A stretch of DNA of 64,000 nt from Mucilaginibacter rivuli (GTDB lineage Bacteria > Bacteroidota > Bacteroidia > Sphingobacteriales > Sphingobacteriaceae): assembly GCF_019391655.1 (NCBI RefSeq), contig NZ_JAHXPQ010000001.1, positions 62,001 to 126,000 on the forward strand, read 5' to 3'. This document shows positions 1 to 9,011 of this stretch, in pieces (the first letter of the stretch is position 1; the number at the start of each line of letters is the position of its first letter). The position numbers and the translations under genes are program-made. Under the pieces are notes generated by a model. That model saw nothing but the letters and a program-made list of their open reading frames with translations, searched no databases and was not told the origin of the DNA.

Positions 1-1
1 C

Positions 2-382
2 ATTACCAAAGTAGGCAATAAATACCACATGATGTATGCCCTGCACGATGGTGGCTCGCACGTGGAGCAGGCCGTTTCCGATTCGGTGAATACAGGTTAT
101 GTTAGTATACCTAAACGGGTGGATGCCGAAAAAGTAGGTGATGAGGCTCCCACCGTTTACAAACTTATTGGCCAGGATAAATGGATATTGGTGTATGATA
201 TTTACCGCATTAACCCCCACAACTTCGGCTTTAGCGAAACTACCGACTTTGTAAACTTTACCAACCTTGGACACTTTAACGAAGGAGTAATGAAAGCAAC
301 AAATTTTTCCATACCAAAGCATCCGGGCATTATCCAGATCACCAAAAAAGAGGCACAAAAATTGGCGACAATTGGAAAATGA
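2..382 (+). CDS. GH43-type glycosidase, C-terminal part (5' end outside window)
   Basis: The open frame runs in from the left edge with no start, so only about 126 C-terminal residues are present. They look like the last blades of a five-bladed beta-propeller of the GH43 arabinosidase/xylosidase group: a YHMMYALHDGG strand followed by DFVNFTNLGHF and the closing segment PGIIQITKKE, a common end for Bacteroidota GH43 enzymes. The catalytic residues lie outside the window. A second GH43 gene starts 24 bases downstream on the same strand, so the two probably form one operon acting on arabinose- or xylose-containing polymer. The exact substrate cannot be told from this fragment. Confidence 0.75.
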   Translation: MTKVGNKYHMMYALHDGGSHVEQAVSDSVNTGYVSIPKRVDAEKVGDEAPTVYKLIGQDKWILVYDIYRINPHNFGFSETTDFVNFTNLGHFNEGVMKATNFSIPKHPGIIQITKKEAQKLATIGK

Positions 383-406
383 CCACGACCTTTTAATTGC
401 AGAGTT

Positions 407-1894
407 ATGAATAAGTTATTCGCATTTTATTGCGCATTAGGATGTTTATTTCTGATCGGCACAAGCTGTTTGGGACAAGACTATCCCAAAGTATCCTTAG
501 CTGGAGATTATGGCGACCCGACCATCATCCGCGAAGGCAAGGATTATTATATGACCCACTCTGCATTTTCCAACGCGCCGGGGTTGCTCATCTGGCACTC
601 TACCGACCTGATGCACTGGGAGCCGATTTGCCGGGCGCTGCCATTTGTACCCGGTAACGTGTACGCGCCCGATATGCTTAAATACCAGGGTCGGTATTAT
701 ATCTATTTCCCGGCGGGCAGCAATTACGTAATATGGGCCGATAAGATAACCGGGCCATGGAGCAAACCTATAAATCTGAAAGTAAATAATATAGACCCGG
801 GCCATGCCGTAGGCGAAGATGGCAAACGCTACCTGTTTTTAAATGGCGGCAACCGCGTTAACCTGACTGACGATGGTCTGGCTACTGATGGCCAACCCAT
901 GAAAGTTGTTTACAACGGTTGGGATTTTCCGAAAGAATGGGTAACCGAGGGCAAATGGCTCGAATCACCCAAAATAGTTAAGCATGGCGATTACTTTTAT
1001 TTAACCAGTGCCGAGGGTGGTACCGCGGGGCCAAAAACAAGTCACATGGTGGTATCGGCACGCTCAAAAAGCATTAACGGGCCCTGGGAAAACTCGCCCT
1101 ATAATCCCATTGTTCATACCTACTCGGCTACCGAGCCCTGGTGGAGCAAGGGCCACGGTACCATTATTGATGATGTGAACGGCAACTGGTGGATAGTTTA
1201 TCATGCTTACAAAAACGGCTATTATACTCTTGGCCGTTTTAATTTGGTTGAACCGATAGAATGGACAAAAGATGGCTGGTTCAAACTCGCTAAAACGCCT
1301 AAAAAGGCATTGGTTAACGAAGTTAAAAAAAGCGGAATGGAACTATCGGATGATTTTGGTGGGAAAGAACTTGGTTTGCAGTGGACGATATGGTGGCAAC
1401 CGACGGTAGACAATTTTCAGTTAAAAGACCATAGCCTGTACCTTGATGCCAAAGGCAACGACCCCGCAACCGCGCGCAAATTGGTTTGCATCCCAACAGA
1501 TACCGCATACCGCGCCGAAGTAACCATACGGCCGGGCGAAGGCTGTTCAGGCGGCTTATTGCTTTCCTATAACGACAAAGCTTTCACAGGCATTATCGCA
1601 ACGGCAACAAAATATATGGTGTATGATACTGCCCGAAATTATAAGGAGTTTCCGCGAACCAAGAACGGCCCATTTAAATTGCGGATAGACAACAACCGCG
1701 AGCACTGCACATTTTCGGTAAGTGATGACGGAAAGAATTGGACGATAGTAGCCAATGATGTTATAGTTACCAGCCTGCAACACAATAATTATAAAGGTTT
1801 TTTTGCATTAAAAATAGCTTTGGCCGCCATTGGACAAGGACAGGTGAAGTTTAACGATTTTAGATACCAGGCAACCAAGCCTATTGCAAAATAA
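407..1894 (+). CDS. Secreted GH43 beta-xylosidase/alpha-L-arabinofuranosidase with C-terminal lectin-like domain
   Basis: This is a 495-residue exported glycosidase. Residues 1-23 form a signal peptide. The GH43 propeller follows, with the expected acid triad: general base D37 in GDPTII, pKa-tuning D130 in NIDPGH and general acid E186 in LESPKI. From about residue 315 (SDDFGGKELGLQW) comes a concanavalin-like beta-sandwich of the type found at the C-terminus of two-domain beta-xylosidases. It would cut xylosyl or arabinosyl ends outside the cytoplasm. It follows another GH43 gene closely. Xylosidase and arabinofuranosidase activity cannot be separated by eye. Confidence 0.85.
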   Translation: MNKLFAFYCALGCLFLIGTSCLGQDYPKVSLAGDYGDPTIIREGKDYYMTHSAFSNAPGLLIWHSTDLMHWEPICRALPFVPGNVYAPDMLKYQGRYYIYFPAGSNYVIWADKITGPWSKPINLKVNNIDPGHAVGEDGKRYLFLNGGNRVNLTDDGLATDGQPMKVVYNGWDFPKEWVTEGKWLESPKIVKHGDYFYLTSAEGGTAGPKTSHMVVSARSKSINGPWENSPYNPIVHTYSATEPWWSKGHGTIIDDVNGNWWIVYHAYKNGYYTLGRFNLVEPIEWTKDGWFKLAKTPKKALVNEVKKSGMELSDDFGGKELGLQWTIWWQPTVDNFQLKDHSLYLDAKGNDPATARKLVCIPTDTAYRAEVTIRPGEGCSGGLLLSYNDKAFTGIIATATKYMVYDTARNYKEFPRTKNGPFKLRIDNNREHCTFSVSDDGKNWTIVANDVIVTSLQHNNYKGFFALKIALAAIGQGQVKFNDFRYQATKPIAK

Positions 1895-1908
1895 TCAGTG
1901 TAATCAAC

Positions 1909-1938
1909 TTTGAAATCGGTGTAATCAACATATATTTG
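1909..1938 (+). promoter_or_regulatory. Bacteroidota housekeeping promoter before fumC
   Basis: TTTG at 1909-1912 and TATATTTG at 1931-1938 are separated by 18 bases. This fits the Bacteroidota primary sigma consensus (TTTG, about 17-20 bases, TAnnTTTG). It ends 17 bases before the fumC start codon, so the leader would be very short. Confidence 0.6.
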
Positions 1939-1955
1939 CGCCAAATTATAATACC

Positions 1956-3353
1956 ATGAGTTTCAGAATAGAACACGATACCATGGGCGAGGTACAGGTA
2001 CCTGCCGACAAATACTGGGGAGCGCAAACACAACGCTCACGTAACAATTTCAAAATTGGCCCCGAGGCTTCAATGCCTAAAGAAATTATAGCCGCGTTTG
2101 CCTACTTAAAAAAGGCTGCAGCTTATACCAATACCGATTGTGGTGTGCTTGGCGCTGATAAACGCGACCAGATAGCAGCCGTTTGCGATGAGATATTGGC
2201 AGGTGGTTTGGCATCCGAGTTCCCGTTGGTGATCTGGCAAACAGGTTCGGGTACGCAATCGAACATGAACGTGAACGAAGTTGTTGCTAATCGTGCGCAC
2301 GTATTGGCAGGTAACAAACTGGGAGAAGGTAAAACCTTTATCCACCCCAATGATGATGTGAACAAATCACAATCATCAAACGATACTTACCCTACAGCCA
2401 TGCACATCGCGGCATACAAAATGCTGATCGATGTGACCATCCCCGGCATTGAAAAACTGCGCGATACGCTGAAAGCGAAATCTGAAGAGTTTAAAGCCGT
2501 GGTTAAGATTGGCCGTACCCACTTAATGGATGCTACGCCTTTAACTTTGGGACAGGAGTTTTCAGGCTATGTATCACAATTAGATCATGGTTTACGTGCT
2601 TTACGCAATACATTGGATCACTTGAGCGAACTTGCCCTTGGCGGCACGGCTGTTGGTACAGGCATCAACACGCCTAAAGGTTACGATGTGAAGGTTGCCG
2701 ATTACATCGCTCAATTTACCGGCCTGCCATTCCGCACTGCCGAGAACAAATTTGAGGCCCTTGCCGCTCACGATGCTATTGTTGAGAGCCACGGTGCATT
2801 AAAACAAATTGCCGTATCATTAATGAAGATAGCTAACGATATCCGTATGCTGGCCTCGGGTCCGCGCTCGGGTATTGGCGAAATACATATTCCGGATAAT
2901 GAGCCGGGCTCATCTATTATGCCGGGTAAAGTTAACCCTACCCAAAACGAAGCCGTAACTATGGTTGCCGCGCAGGTAATGGGTAATGATGTTACCATCT
3001 CTATCGGTGGTTCAAACGGCCATTACGAGTTGAACGTGTTTAAACCGGTTATGGCAGCTAACTTTTTACAGTCGGCCCGTTTAATTGGCGATGCCTGCGT
3101 ATCGTTTAACGATCATTGTGCTGTTGGCATAAAGCCAAACTACGAAGGCATTAAAAAGCACCTCGAAAACTCATTGATGCTGGTAACTGCTTTGAACCCG
3201 CACATCGGTTATGAGAACGCTGCTAAAATTGCTAAAACCGCATTGAAGAACGGAAGTTCATTGCGCGAAGCCGCTATCGGTTTAGGTTTACTCACCAACG
3301 AGCAGTTTGACGAGTGGGTTAAACCCGAAGACATGATAGGCGGTTTGAAATAA
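1956..3353 (+). CDS. fumC: Class II fumarate hydratase
   Basis: Catalyses reversible hydration of fumarate to L-malate in the TCA cycle as a cytosolic homotetramer. The 465-residue length is normal for FumC. Hallmarks are GSGTQSNMN at 97-105, the [14 protein letters not shown] block at 130-143 and the superfamily signature [11 protein letters not shown] at 318-328, whose loop carries the catalytic serine. TGINTPKGY near 235 is also typical of class II enzymes rather than argininosuccinate lyase or aspartase. It stands alone with its own promoter and a hairpin terminator. Confidence 0.97.
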   Translation: MSFRIEHDTMGEVQVPADKYWGAQTQRSRNNFKIGPEASMPKEIIAAFAYLKKAAAYTNTDCGVLGADKRDQIAAVCDEILAGGLASEFPLVIWQTGSGTQSNMNVNEVVANRAHVLAGNKLGEGKTFIHPNDDVNKSQSSNDTYPTAMHIAAYKMLIDVTIPGIEKLRDTLKAKSEEFKAVVKIGRTHLMDATPLTLGQEFSGYVSQLDHGLRALRNTLDHLSELALGGTAVGTGINTPKGYDVKVADYIAQFTGLPFRTAENKFEALAAHDAIVESHGALKQIAVSLMKIANDIRMLASGPRSGIGEIHIPDNEPGSSIMPGKVNPTQNEAVTMVAAQVMGNDVTISIGGSNGHYELNVFKPVMAANFLQSARLIGDACVSFNDHCAVGIKPNYEGIKKHLENSLMLVTALNPHIGYENAAKIAKTALKNGSSLREAAIGLGLLTNEQFDEWVKPEDMIGGLK

Positions 3354-3372
3354 ACAAAGCCCGATATTTACA

Positions 3373-3406
3373 CAGACCCTTTCGTGATGAGCGAAAGGGT
3401 CTTTAT
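3373..3406 (+). terminator. Rho-independent terminator after fumC
   Basis: A perfect 10-bp stem, GACCCTTTCG with CGAAAGGGTC, closes a 7-base loop and is followed by a T-rich stretch. It lies 22 bases after the fumC stop. Confidence 0.8.
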
Positions 3407-3417
3407 ATTTACGCCCA

Positions 3418-3951
3418 ATGCAGAAGCCTTTTAACTTTCAACTCTTAACTTTCAACTTAAAAAGGGCTTCTTGCTTACTGCTTCTTGCTTCATGCCTCTT
3501 TTCCTGTAGTTTTAATCCACCGCTCCAGGGCAATGGTGTTAAAGCATTACAAGGCGAGTGGAAACAAGATACCATCGGCAACAGCAAACAACTGGTAAAC
3601 TATACCCTGTACAACTTCCGCTTTAGCTGCGATTCGGTTTTTATCCGCATGGAAAATTTCAGCAAGGTAAATTATGGTACTGATACCTGCATGAACAAGG
3701 GCCACTGGCTTGAATATGCCGGGGCCACTTATGATCAGAAAGAAAGCAAACTCCACGTCAAAGGTTTTTATTGCGATGCCAACTATCATTTGAAAAACCC
3801 GGGCGGCTGTTTTAACTCAGGAGTATATGAGGATACCTTTAGCTTGACGATGAAAGACGATTCGGTGTTGGAGTTGTTGCCCGTTTCGAGCACCGTCCCC
3901 ATCAAACTAAAATTAACTAAACGTACAACCTGTACACCAAAGCCCTTATAA
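3418..3951 (+). CDS. Putative lipoprotein of unknown function
   Basis: A 177-residue protein with a hydrophobic N-terminus ending in the lipobox-like LFSC at about residues 27-30, so probably lipidated and exported. The mature part (LQGEWKQDTIGNSKQL and on) resembles small Bacteroidota lipocalin-like lipoproteins, but no family is recognised with certainty. The DNA for the signal region consists of short pyrimidine-rich repeats, so the true start is uncertain. The stop is 3 bases before the phosphatase gene, suggesting co-transcription. Confidence 0.65.
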   Translation: MQKPFNFQLLTFNLKRASCLLLLASCLFSCSFNPPLQGNGVKALQGEWKQDTIGNSKQLVNYTLYNFRFSCDSVFIRMENFSKVNYGTDTCMNKGHWLEYAGATYDQKESKLHVKGFYCDANYHLKNPGGCFNSGVYEDTFSLTMKDDSVLELLPVSSTVPIKLKLTKRTTCTPKPL

Positions 3952-3954
3952 TTT

Positions 3955-4389
3955 ATGAAGATACTTATGGTTTGCCTTGGCAACATTTGCCGTTCGCCGT
4001 TGGCGCATGGCATTATGGAGCATTTGGTAAAGGAGAACAAACTGGATTGGGAGATCGACTCGGCGGGTACAGGCAACTGGCATATTGGCCAGGGGCCCGA
4101 TAGGCGCTCCACCCGCGAAGCAAAGAACAATGGCATCGACATCAGCAGCCAGGTTTGCCGTCAGTTTCGCGTAAGCGATTTTGATGAGTTCGACCTGATC
4201 TTAGTTATGGACCGTAATAATAAGGCCGATGTATTGCGCCTTGCCAGCACTGATGCCGACCGTGCTAAAGTAAAAATGCTGCTCGGCGATAGAGAAGTAC
4301 CCGATCCTTACCATGATGATACACTATTTGCACCGGTTTTTAATATGGTGATGGAGGGTTGTAAAAAAATAATAAGTGCTTACCAATAA
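3955..4389 (+). CDS. Low-molecular-weight protein-tyrosine phosphatase
   Basis: A 144-residue cytosolic phosphatase of the arsenate-reductase fold. The P-loop CX5R is CLGNICR at residues 7-13, followed by S14, and the general-acid Asp is in DPYH at 117-120. These positions match the family. Such enzymes remove phosphate from tyrosine residues and in bacteria often oppose a tyrosine kinase of polysaccharide export, but none is seen nearby. It follows the lipoprotein gene by 3 bases. Confidence 0.93.
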   Translation: MKILMVCLGNICRSPLAHGIMEHLVKENKLDWEIDSAGTGNWHIGQGPDRRSTREAKNNGIDISSQVCRQFRVSDFDEFDLILVMDRNNKADVLRLASTDADRAKVKMLLGDREVPDPYHDDTLFAPVFNMVMEGCKKIISAYQ

Positions 4390-4425
4390 GTTACTGCATT
4401 CAATAAATTGAATATTTGCTAATTT

Positions 4426-4450
4426 GAAGCCCTTATTTGGGGCTTTTTTT
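4426..4450 (+). terminator. Terminator after the phosphatase gene
   Basis: A short hairpin, AAGCCC with GGGGCTT, is followed by seven T residues. It lies about 35 bases after the stop codon. Confidence 0.65.
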
Positions 4451-4595
4451 ATTGATTTGGTATTTTGTAAGTGCTTGATGCGTGATAAAATGCTATCAAT
4501 AATTGAAAAAAACAGGTTTATAGCTTTAATGCTTGTATTGTTGAATGTAATTTATTGTATTACATATAAAAATTCATAAAAAACACATTTCCTTG

Positions 4596-4624
4596 TTGCA
4601 GGTTATTAACTTAGCCTATATTTC
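4596..4624 (+). promoter_or_regulatory. Possible promoter of the glgA-glgC pair
   Basis: TTG at 4596-4598 and TATATTTC at 4617-4624 are 18 bases apart. The second box differs from TAnnTTTG only in its last base. It lies 26 bases before glgA inside an AT-rich gap. Confidence 0.4.
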
Positions 4625-4650
4625 ATAAATACGATTGTACTAACACCCTG

Positions 4651-6069
4651 ATGAAGATATTCCACCTGAGTGCCGAATGTTATCCCGTTGCAAAAGTTGG
4701 CGGTTTGGGCGATGTTGTTGGCGCGTTGCCAAAATATCTGAACCAAATGGGCCATGAGGCATCGGTAGTGATGCCTTTTTACGACCGTAAGTTTACCCGG
4801 GAAAATGAGTTTGATAGCGTGTTCCGGGGATCAACGCTTTTAGGCAAAAAGCGATACGAGTTTGAAGTATTGAAAGAAAAAACAGATATACTGGGTTTTG
4901 AGTTGTTTATGATAAAGGCCCCCGGGCTGCTCGATCGTGAGAACGTGTACAGCTATCCGGATGAAACGGAGCAATTTGTTTTCTTTCAACTGGCTTTTTT
5001 AGATTGGATCTACTGGTCGCAACAAAAGCCCGATGTTATTCACTGCCACGATCATCATTCAGGTTTAATACCGTTTTTGATTTATCATTCTGATCTGTAT
5101 AAACGCCTTGCAAATACGCCTACCGTTTTAACCATACACAATGGCCAATACCATGGTGCGTTCAGTTGGGATAAATCATATTACCTGCCCGAGATAGATC
5201 AATGGCAAACCGGTTTGCTGGATTGGCGCGGAGGCATTAATCCTTTAGCATCAGCAGTAAAATGTGCCTGGAGATTCAGTACCGTATCGCCAAGCTACCT
5301 GCACGAGTTAACCATTCAATCAAACGGGCTTGAATACCTGTTTTATACCGAGTACAAAAAGGGTGTAGGCATCATCAACGGAATAGATACTCAAGTTTGG
5401 GACCCGGCTACCGACCCTATGCTGACCAAGGGATATACTGTTAAAACCGTTGATGCCGGTAAAAAGAAAAATAAAGAAGCACTGTGTGAGCGCTTTGGTA
5501 TATCATCCGATAAGCCATTGTTCAGCTTTATTGGCCGTTTGGTTGATGAGAAAGGCGCCGACCTGCTCCCGGCTATCATCCGCGCCAGCTTAGACGAGCA
5601 TAACCAGGAGTTGAACTTTTTGATATTAGGATCAGGCGATACTGAAGTTCAACATGCCTTGCTCGAACTAAAAGAACAATACCCGCAATGCTGCGCAGTA
5701 TATATTGGCTACAATGAAGAACTGGCGCACCAGGTATATGCCGGAGCCGATTTTCTGCTCATGCCATCGCGGGTGGAGCCTTGCGGCTTAAACCAACTGT
5801 ACTCGTTACGCTATGGCACCGTACCTATTGTGCGCAATACAGGTGGCTTAAAAGACTCGATAATTGATTTTGGCGAAGAAGGGGGCTATGGTATTAAGTT
5901 TAATAACATACGAGCCGAGGAGGCTGTATATGCCGTTAGCCGGGCCTATGAGTTATACAAAAATACACCGCATTTAAAAAAGATCAGACAGATAATGATG
6001 GCGCTCGATTTTTCGTGGGATAAATCGGCAAAAGAATACGTTAATTTATATGAAAGCCTTAAACTCTAA
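4651..6069 (+). CDS. glgA: Glycogen synthase (ADP-glucose type, GT5)
   Basis: Transfers glucose from ADP-glucose to the non-reducing end of alpha-1,4-glucan. At 472 residues it has normal GT5 length. The N-terminal KVGGLGDVVGALP (from residue 15) contains the KxGGL motif that binds ADP-glucose. The C-terminal half has the GT-B nucleotide site with SRVEPCGLNQLYSLRYG and the following TGGLKDSI. Its end overlaps the extended frame of glgC, which makes ADP-glucose, so the two are translated from one message. Confidence 0.95.
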   Translation: MKIFHLSAECYPVAKVGGLGDVVGALPKYLNQMGHEASVVMPFYDRKFTRENEFDSVFRGSTLLGKKRYEFEVLKEKTDILGFELFMIKAPGLLDRENVYSYPDETEQFVFFQLAFLDWIYWSQQKPDVIHCHDHHSGLIPFLIYHSDLYKRLANTPTVLTIHNGQYHGAFSWDKSYYLPEIDQWQTGLLDWRGGINPLASAVKCAWRFSTVSPSYLHELTIQSNGLEYLFYTEYKKGVGIINGIDTQVWDPATDPMLTKGYTVKTVDAGKKKNKEALCERFGISSDKPLFSFIGRLVDEKGADLLPAIIRASLDEHNQELNFLILGSGDTEVQHALLELKEQYPQCCAVYIGYNEELAHQVYAGADFLLMPSRVEPCGLNQLYSLRYGTVPIVRNTGGLKDSIIDFGEEGGYGIKFNNIRAEEAVYAVSRAYELYKNTPHLKKIRQIMMALDFSWDKSAKEYVNLYESLKL

Positions 6070-6073
6070 TAAT

Positions 6074-7339
6074 ATGACATCGAATGTAATTTGCATTGTA
6101 CTTGGAGGCGGCCAGGGTAGCCGCTTATCACCACTTACTGCATCGCGCTCAAAACCCGCAGTGCCTATTGCCGGTAAATACCGGTTGGTAGATATTCCCA
6201 TCTCAAACTGCCTGCACTCTGGTATCGATCGTATATTTGTGCTCACGCAGTTTAACTCGGCTTCGTTAAATAAACACATAAAAAACACCTACCATTTTAG
6301 CAACTTTAGCGATGCTTTTGTTGATATTTTAGCAGCAGAGCAAACACCTACCAGCGGTGGCTGGTTCCAGGGTACTGCCGATGCGGTTAGGCAGAGCCTG
6401 CACCACCTTTCGGTACACGAGTTTGATTATGTTTTGATCCTTTCGGGAGATCAGCTTTACCAGATGGATTTTGAAGACATGCTGGATAAACACCAAAAAG
6501 CAAATGCCGATATCTCTATCGCTACCATCCCTGTTGACGTTGCGGATGTGCCTGGTTTTGGTATCCTGAAAACAGATAAGGAAAACTGGATAAACGCCTT
6601 TGTTGAGAAACCTAAAAAAGATTTCGAAACGTTGGTATCCGAGGTTAGCCCCGAAATGAAAGCCGCGGGGCGTATTTACCTGGCATCAATGGGTATCTAT
6701 ATTTTTAACCGCAAAGTATTATATAGCCTTTTACAAGGTAACGACCGTACCGACTTTGGTAAAGAGATACTGCCGCAATCCATCAACAGCCACAAAGTGT
6801 TGAGCTACCAATACGAGGGTTACTGGACCGATATCGGTACCATAGCGTCATTCTTCGAGGCTAACCTTGAGTTAACTGATGATATCCCTAAGTTTAACCT
6901 TTTCGGCAAGTACCATATCTATACCCGCTCACGCATGTTGCCGCCCTCTAAAATATCAGGGCCAACCCTAAATAATACCATCATATCTGATGGGTGCATT
7001 ATTAATGCAAGCCATATTACCCGGTCGGTAATTGGTATACGTACCCGCGTTGGTTTTGATACCGTTATTGATAACTGCTACATTATGGGTAGCGATGAGT
7101 ACCAAACCATTGAGCAACTACAACAAGCCCGCGAAAGTGGTATCCCTATAATGGGTATAGGAGATAGGTGCCACATTAAAAACGCCATTGTAGATAAGAA
7201 CTGCCACATCGGTAACGATGTTAAAATTAATGTTAGCGGTACTCCGTTAGAAAATGGTGATTACGGTAAATACACCGTTATGGATGGCATTGTTGTGCTT
7301 AAAAAGCGCGCCGTTATACCTGACGGAACAGTGATATAA
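6074..7339 (+). CDS. glgC: Glucose-1-phosphate adenylyltransferase
   Basis: Makes ADP-glucose from glucose 1-phosphate and ATP, the committed step of glycogen synthesis. The nucleotidyltransferase motif GGGQGSRLSPLT lies near the N-terminus, SKPAVPIAGKYRLVDIP follows, and GYWTDIGTI is in the middle. A left-handed beta-helix with hexapeptide repeats makes up the C-terminus. The ATG at 6074 was chosen over one 24 bases earlier because it starts directly before the conserved strand and follows the glgA stop by 4 bases. The protein is 421 residues. Confidence 0.95.
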   Translation: MTSNVICIVLGGGQGSRLSPLTASRSKPAVPIAGKYRLVDIPISNCLHSGIDRIFVLTQFNSASLNKHIKNTYHFSNFSDAFVDILAAEQTPTSGGWFQGTADAVRQSLHHLSVHEFDYVLILSGDQLYQMDFEDMLDKHQKANADISIATIPVDVADVPGFGILKTDKENWINAFVEKPKKDFETLVSEVSPEMKAAGRIYLASMGIYIFNRKVLYSLLQGNDRTDFGKEILPQSINSHKVLSYQYEGYWTDIGTIASFFEANLELTDDIPKFNLFGKYHIYTRSRMLPPSKISGPTLNNTIISDGCIINASHITRSVIGIRTRVGFDTVIDNCYIMGSDEYQTIEQLQQARESGIPIMGIGDRCHIKNAIVDKNCHIGNDVKINVSGTPLENGDYGKYTVMDGIVVLKKRAVIPDGTVI

Positions 7340-7389
7340 AAACAATTTGATACTGTAGTAGTTAATTAATAAATCAACAAAAATTAACT

Positions 7390-7569
7390 ATGAAAAAGGT
7401 ATTAAGTTTAATAGCATTGGCCGCTATAAGTTTTGGCAGTGTATATGCCGCAACACCGGTTAAAAATTTGGCTGTTGCCGATACAACAGTTAAAGTGAAG
7501 AAAACCCATAAAGGGGTTATAAAAAAGAAAACAAAAATGAAAAAAGATACCGCAGCTACAAAAATGTAG
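7390..7569 (+). CDS. Small secreted Lys-rich peptide, copy 1
   Basis: A 59-residue peptide: signal peptide MKKVLSLIALAAISFGSVYA, then a short Lys/Thr-rich mature part containing KKTHKGVIKKKTK. No known family was recognised. The next gene encodes a clear paralogue with the same signal layout and the shared core THKGxIKKK, so both are likely real despite their size. The upstream 30 bases are also similar between the two. Function is unknown; a basic periplasmic or surface peptide is the most one can say. Confidence 0.7.
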   Translation: MKKVLSLIALAAISFGSVYAATPVKNLAVADTTVKVKKTHKGVIKKKTKMKKDTAATKM

Positions 7570-7585
7570 CCTGCGTTAAATTATC

Positions 7586-7616
7586 AAAGCTCCGGATGCA
7601 AATTCGGGGCTTTTTT
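7586..7616 (+). terminator. Terminator between the two Lys-rich peptide genes
   Basis: AAAGCTCCG pairs with CGGGGCTTT around a short loop and a run of six T follows, about 17 bases after the first peptide gene. Confidence 0.65.
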
Positions 7617-7674
7617 GTTTCAGAAACAATTTGGCACAGTAATAGTTGTACATGCATACACTAAAAACTGAGCC

Positions 7675-7860
7675 ATGAAAAAGATAAGTTTATTAATAGC
7701 ATTAGCTGCATTTTGCTTTGCCGGTGCTTATGCAGTTACTCCGGGTAAAACCGCACCTGCTGATTCTGTAGTTAAAATCAAACGCACCCATAAAGGCGCC
7801 ATTAAAAAGAAGGTGGTAAAAATCGATACCAGCAAAAAGGCTAAAATGTATCATTACTAA
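7675..7860 (+). CDS. Small secreted Lys-rich peptide, copy 2
   Basis: A 61-residue peptide with signal peptide MKKISLLIALAAFCFAGAYA and a basic mature part, KRTHKGAIKKKVV, ending in KMYHY. It is a tandem paralogue of the gene at 7390. Each has its own terminator, and the blocks upstream are alike (AAACAATTTG and GTArTAGTT), suggesting two separately promoted, perhaps co-regulated units. The upstream TTTGGCAC resembles a sigma-54 -24 box but the -12 half is poor. Function unknown. Confidence 0.75.
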   Translation: MKKISLLIALAAFCFAGAYAVTPGKTAPADSVVKIKRTHKGAIKKKVVKIDTSKKAKMYHY

Positions 7861-7861
7861 A

Positions 7862-7896
7862 AAAAATGCCCCCGAAAAACCCAGGGGCATTTTTTA
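7862..7896. terminator. Bidirectional terminator between convergent genes
   Basis: AAAAATGCCCC and GGGGCATTTTT form a perfect 11-bp stem with A and T tails on either side, between the peptide gene on the plus strand and the hydrolase gene on the minus strand. Confidence 0.85.
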
Positions 7897-7897
7897 T

Positions 7898-8575
7898 TTA
7901 CAGTTCCATCGATTCGCCAATGGCAGGCAGGTGGAGGTCAATGCCCGCTTTCCCGAATTTAGAACGGGCCTCGGCCTGGTCTATCTTTATTACCGGGAAT
8001 GTATCATAATGTACCCCGATAACCTTTTTACAGGCTATAAAATCAGTTGTTTTAATGGCATCATCAATCCCCATGGTATAGTTATCGCCAATAGGTAAAA
8101 TGGCCCAATCCAGTTTTTCATCGGCAAGCAACTTCATATCATAAGTTAGTGCGGTATCACCGGCAAAGTATATCTTTTTGCCTTGTGCGTATATTACAAA
8201 GCCTGCAGGGTTACCACCGTAACTGCCATCGGGCATGGAGCTGGAGTGCAGGGCATATACCATTTTTACCCGGCCAAAGTCAAAATCATATCCACCGCCA
8301 ATGTTCATTGGGTGTGTATTGCTTATGCCTTGTTTACCCAGCCAATGCGAGATATCGGCAATGCAGATAACCTTGGCGCCGCTGTTTTTTTGGATCGCAA
8401 ACAAATCCGCAACGTGGTCGCCGTGGCCGTGCGATAATAAGATGTAATCGGGCTTCAGGCTGTTCACATCAATATGCTTAGCCAGTTCGTTTGGTGTGAT
8501 GAATGGATCAAACAATAGCTTGGTACCATCAATTTCGAGTTCAAATGTTGAATGTCCGTAAAAGGTGAATTTCAT
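7898..8575 (-). CDS. UPF0173-type metal-dependent hydrolase (metallo-beta-lactamase fold)
   Basis: A 225-residue cytosolic protein of the metallo-beta-lactamase fold. The N-terminal FYGHSTFELEIDG is typical of the UPF0173/YtkL group, and the metal site HxHxDH is seen in LSHGHGDHVAD near residue 50. A later GDTAL and a GVHYDT segment supply further metal ligands. The physiological substrate of the family is unknown. It is monocistronic and shares a bidirectional terminator with the converging peptide gene. Confidence 0.9.
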   Translation of the reverse strand: MKFTFYGHSTFELEIDGTKLLFDPFITPNELAKHIDVNSLKPDYILLSHGHGDHVADLFAIQKNSGAKVICIADISHWLGKQGISNTHPMNIGGGYDFDFGRVKMVYALHSSSMPDGSYGGNPAGFVIYAQGKKIYFAGDTALTYDMKLLADEKLDWAILPIGDNYTMGIDDAIKTTDFIACKKVIGVHYDTFPVIKIDQAEARSKFGKAGIDLHLPAIGESMEL

Positions 8576-8784
8576 GGGGTCTTTATTTTACACTAATTAA
8601 CCATTACTATTTTAATTTGTTGACCTGCCTGTTTAAATTTATATTTTTTTAAAAAGTACTACGACCTTTCGAGGTATGAAGCAACCTCTGCGCAACGGGT
8701 CTTCGACAGGTATCATCGAGGAGCACCTATAGAAATTGTTTCGCTGCCACTCGCAGGGAACTGTTCATATTTTAAATCTGTATT

Positions 8785-8988
8785 TTAATCTCCCAAGATC
8801 TCTATACCCATTAATTCTCCATCTTTAAAATCTAAATATATTGAGGGCCCTGTATATTTCCCTATCAGATCAGATAACCATACTGTTTTGTCAACCTTTT
8901 TAGGTTTTTCGGGATCGTTACCTAAATATAAATAACCAACAGCCGGGTCATTCTCACTAACTTTTAAAATCATTTTTTTCTTTTTCAT
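8785..8988 (-). CDS. Small DUF2283-like protein
   Basis: A 67-residue frame starting MKKKKMILKVSEND. The strand pattern AVGYLYLG followed near the end by SIYLDFKDGELMGIEIL resembles DUF2283, whose members are short beta proteins of unknown role that often lie beside toxin-antitoxin or small regulatory genes. The start at 8988 was preferred to an upstream one at 9087 because the longer version would overlap the end of the neighbouring gene. It follows that gene by 23 bases on the same strand. Confidence 0.55.
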   Translation of the reverse strand: MKKKKMILKVSENDPAVGYLYLGNDPEKPKKVDKTVWLSDLIGKYTGPSIYLDFKDGELMGIEILGD

Positions 8989-9011
8989 ATCAAGAAACTG
9001 GTATCCTAAAT

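Noticed and set aside
7621..7675. Sigma-54 promoter before the second Lys-rich peptide
   Set aside because: TTTGGCAC fits a -24 box, but the -12 half is poor, and the first peptide's matching block has TTTGATAC.
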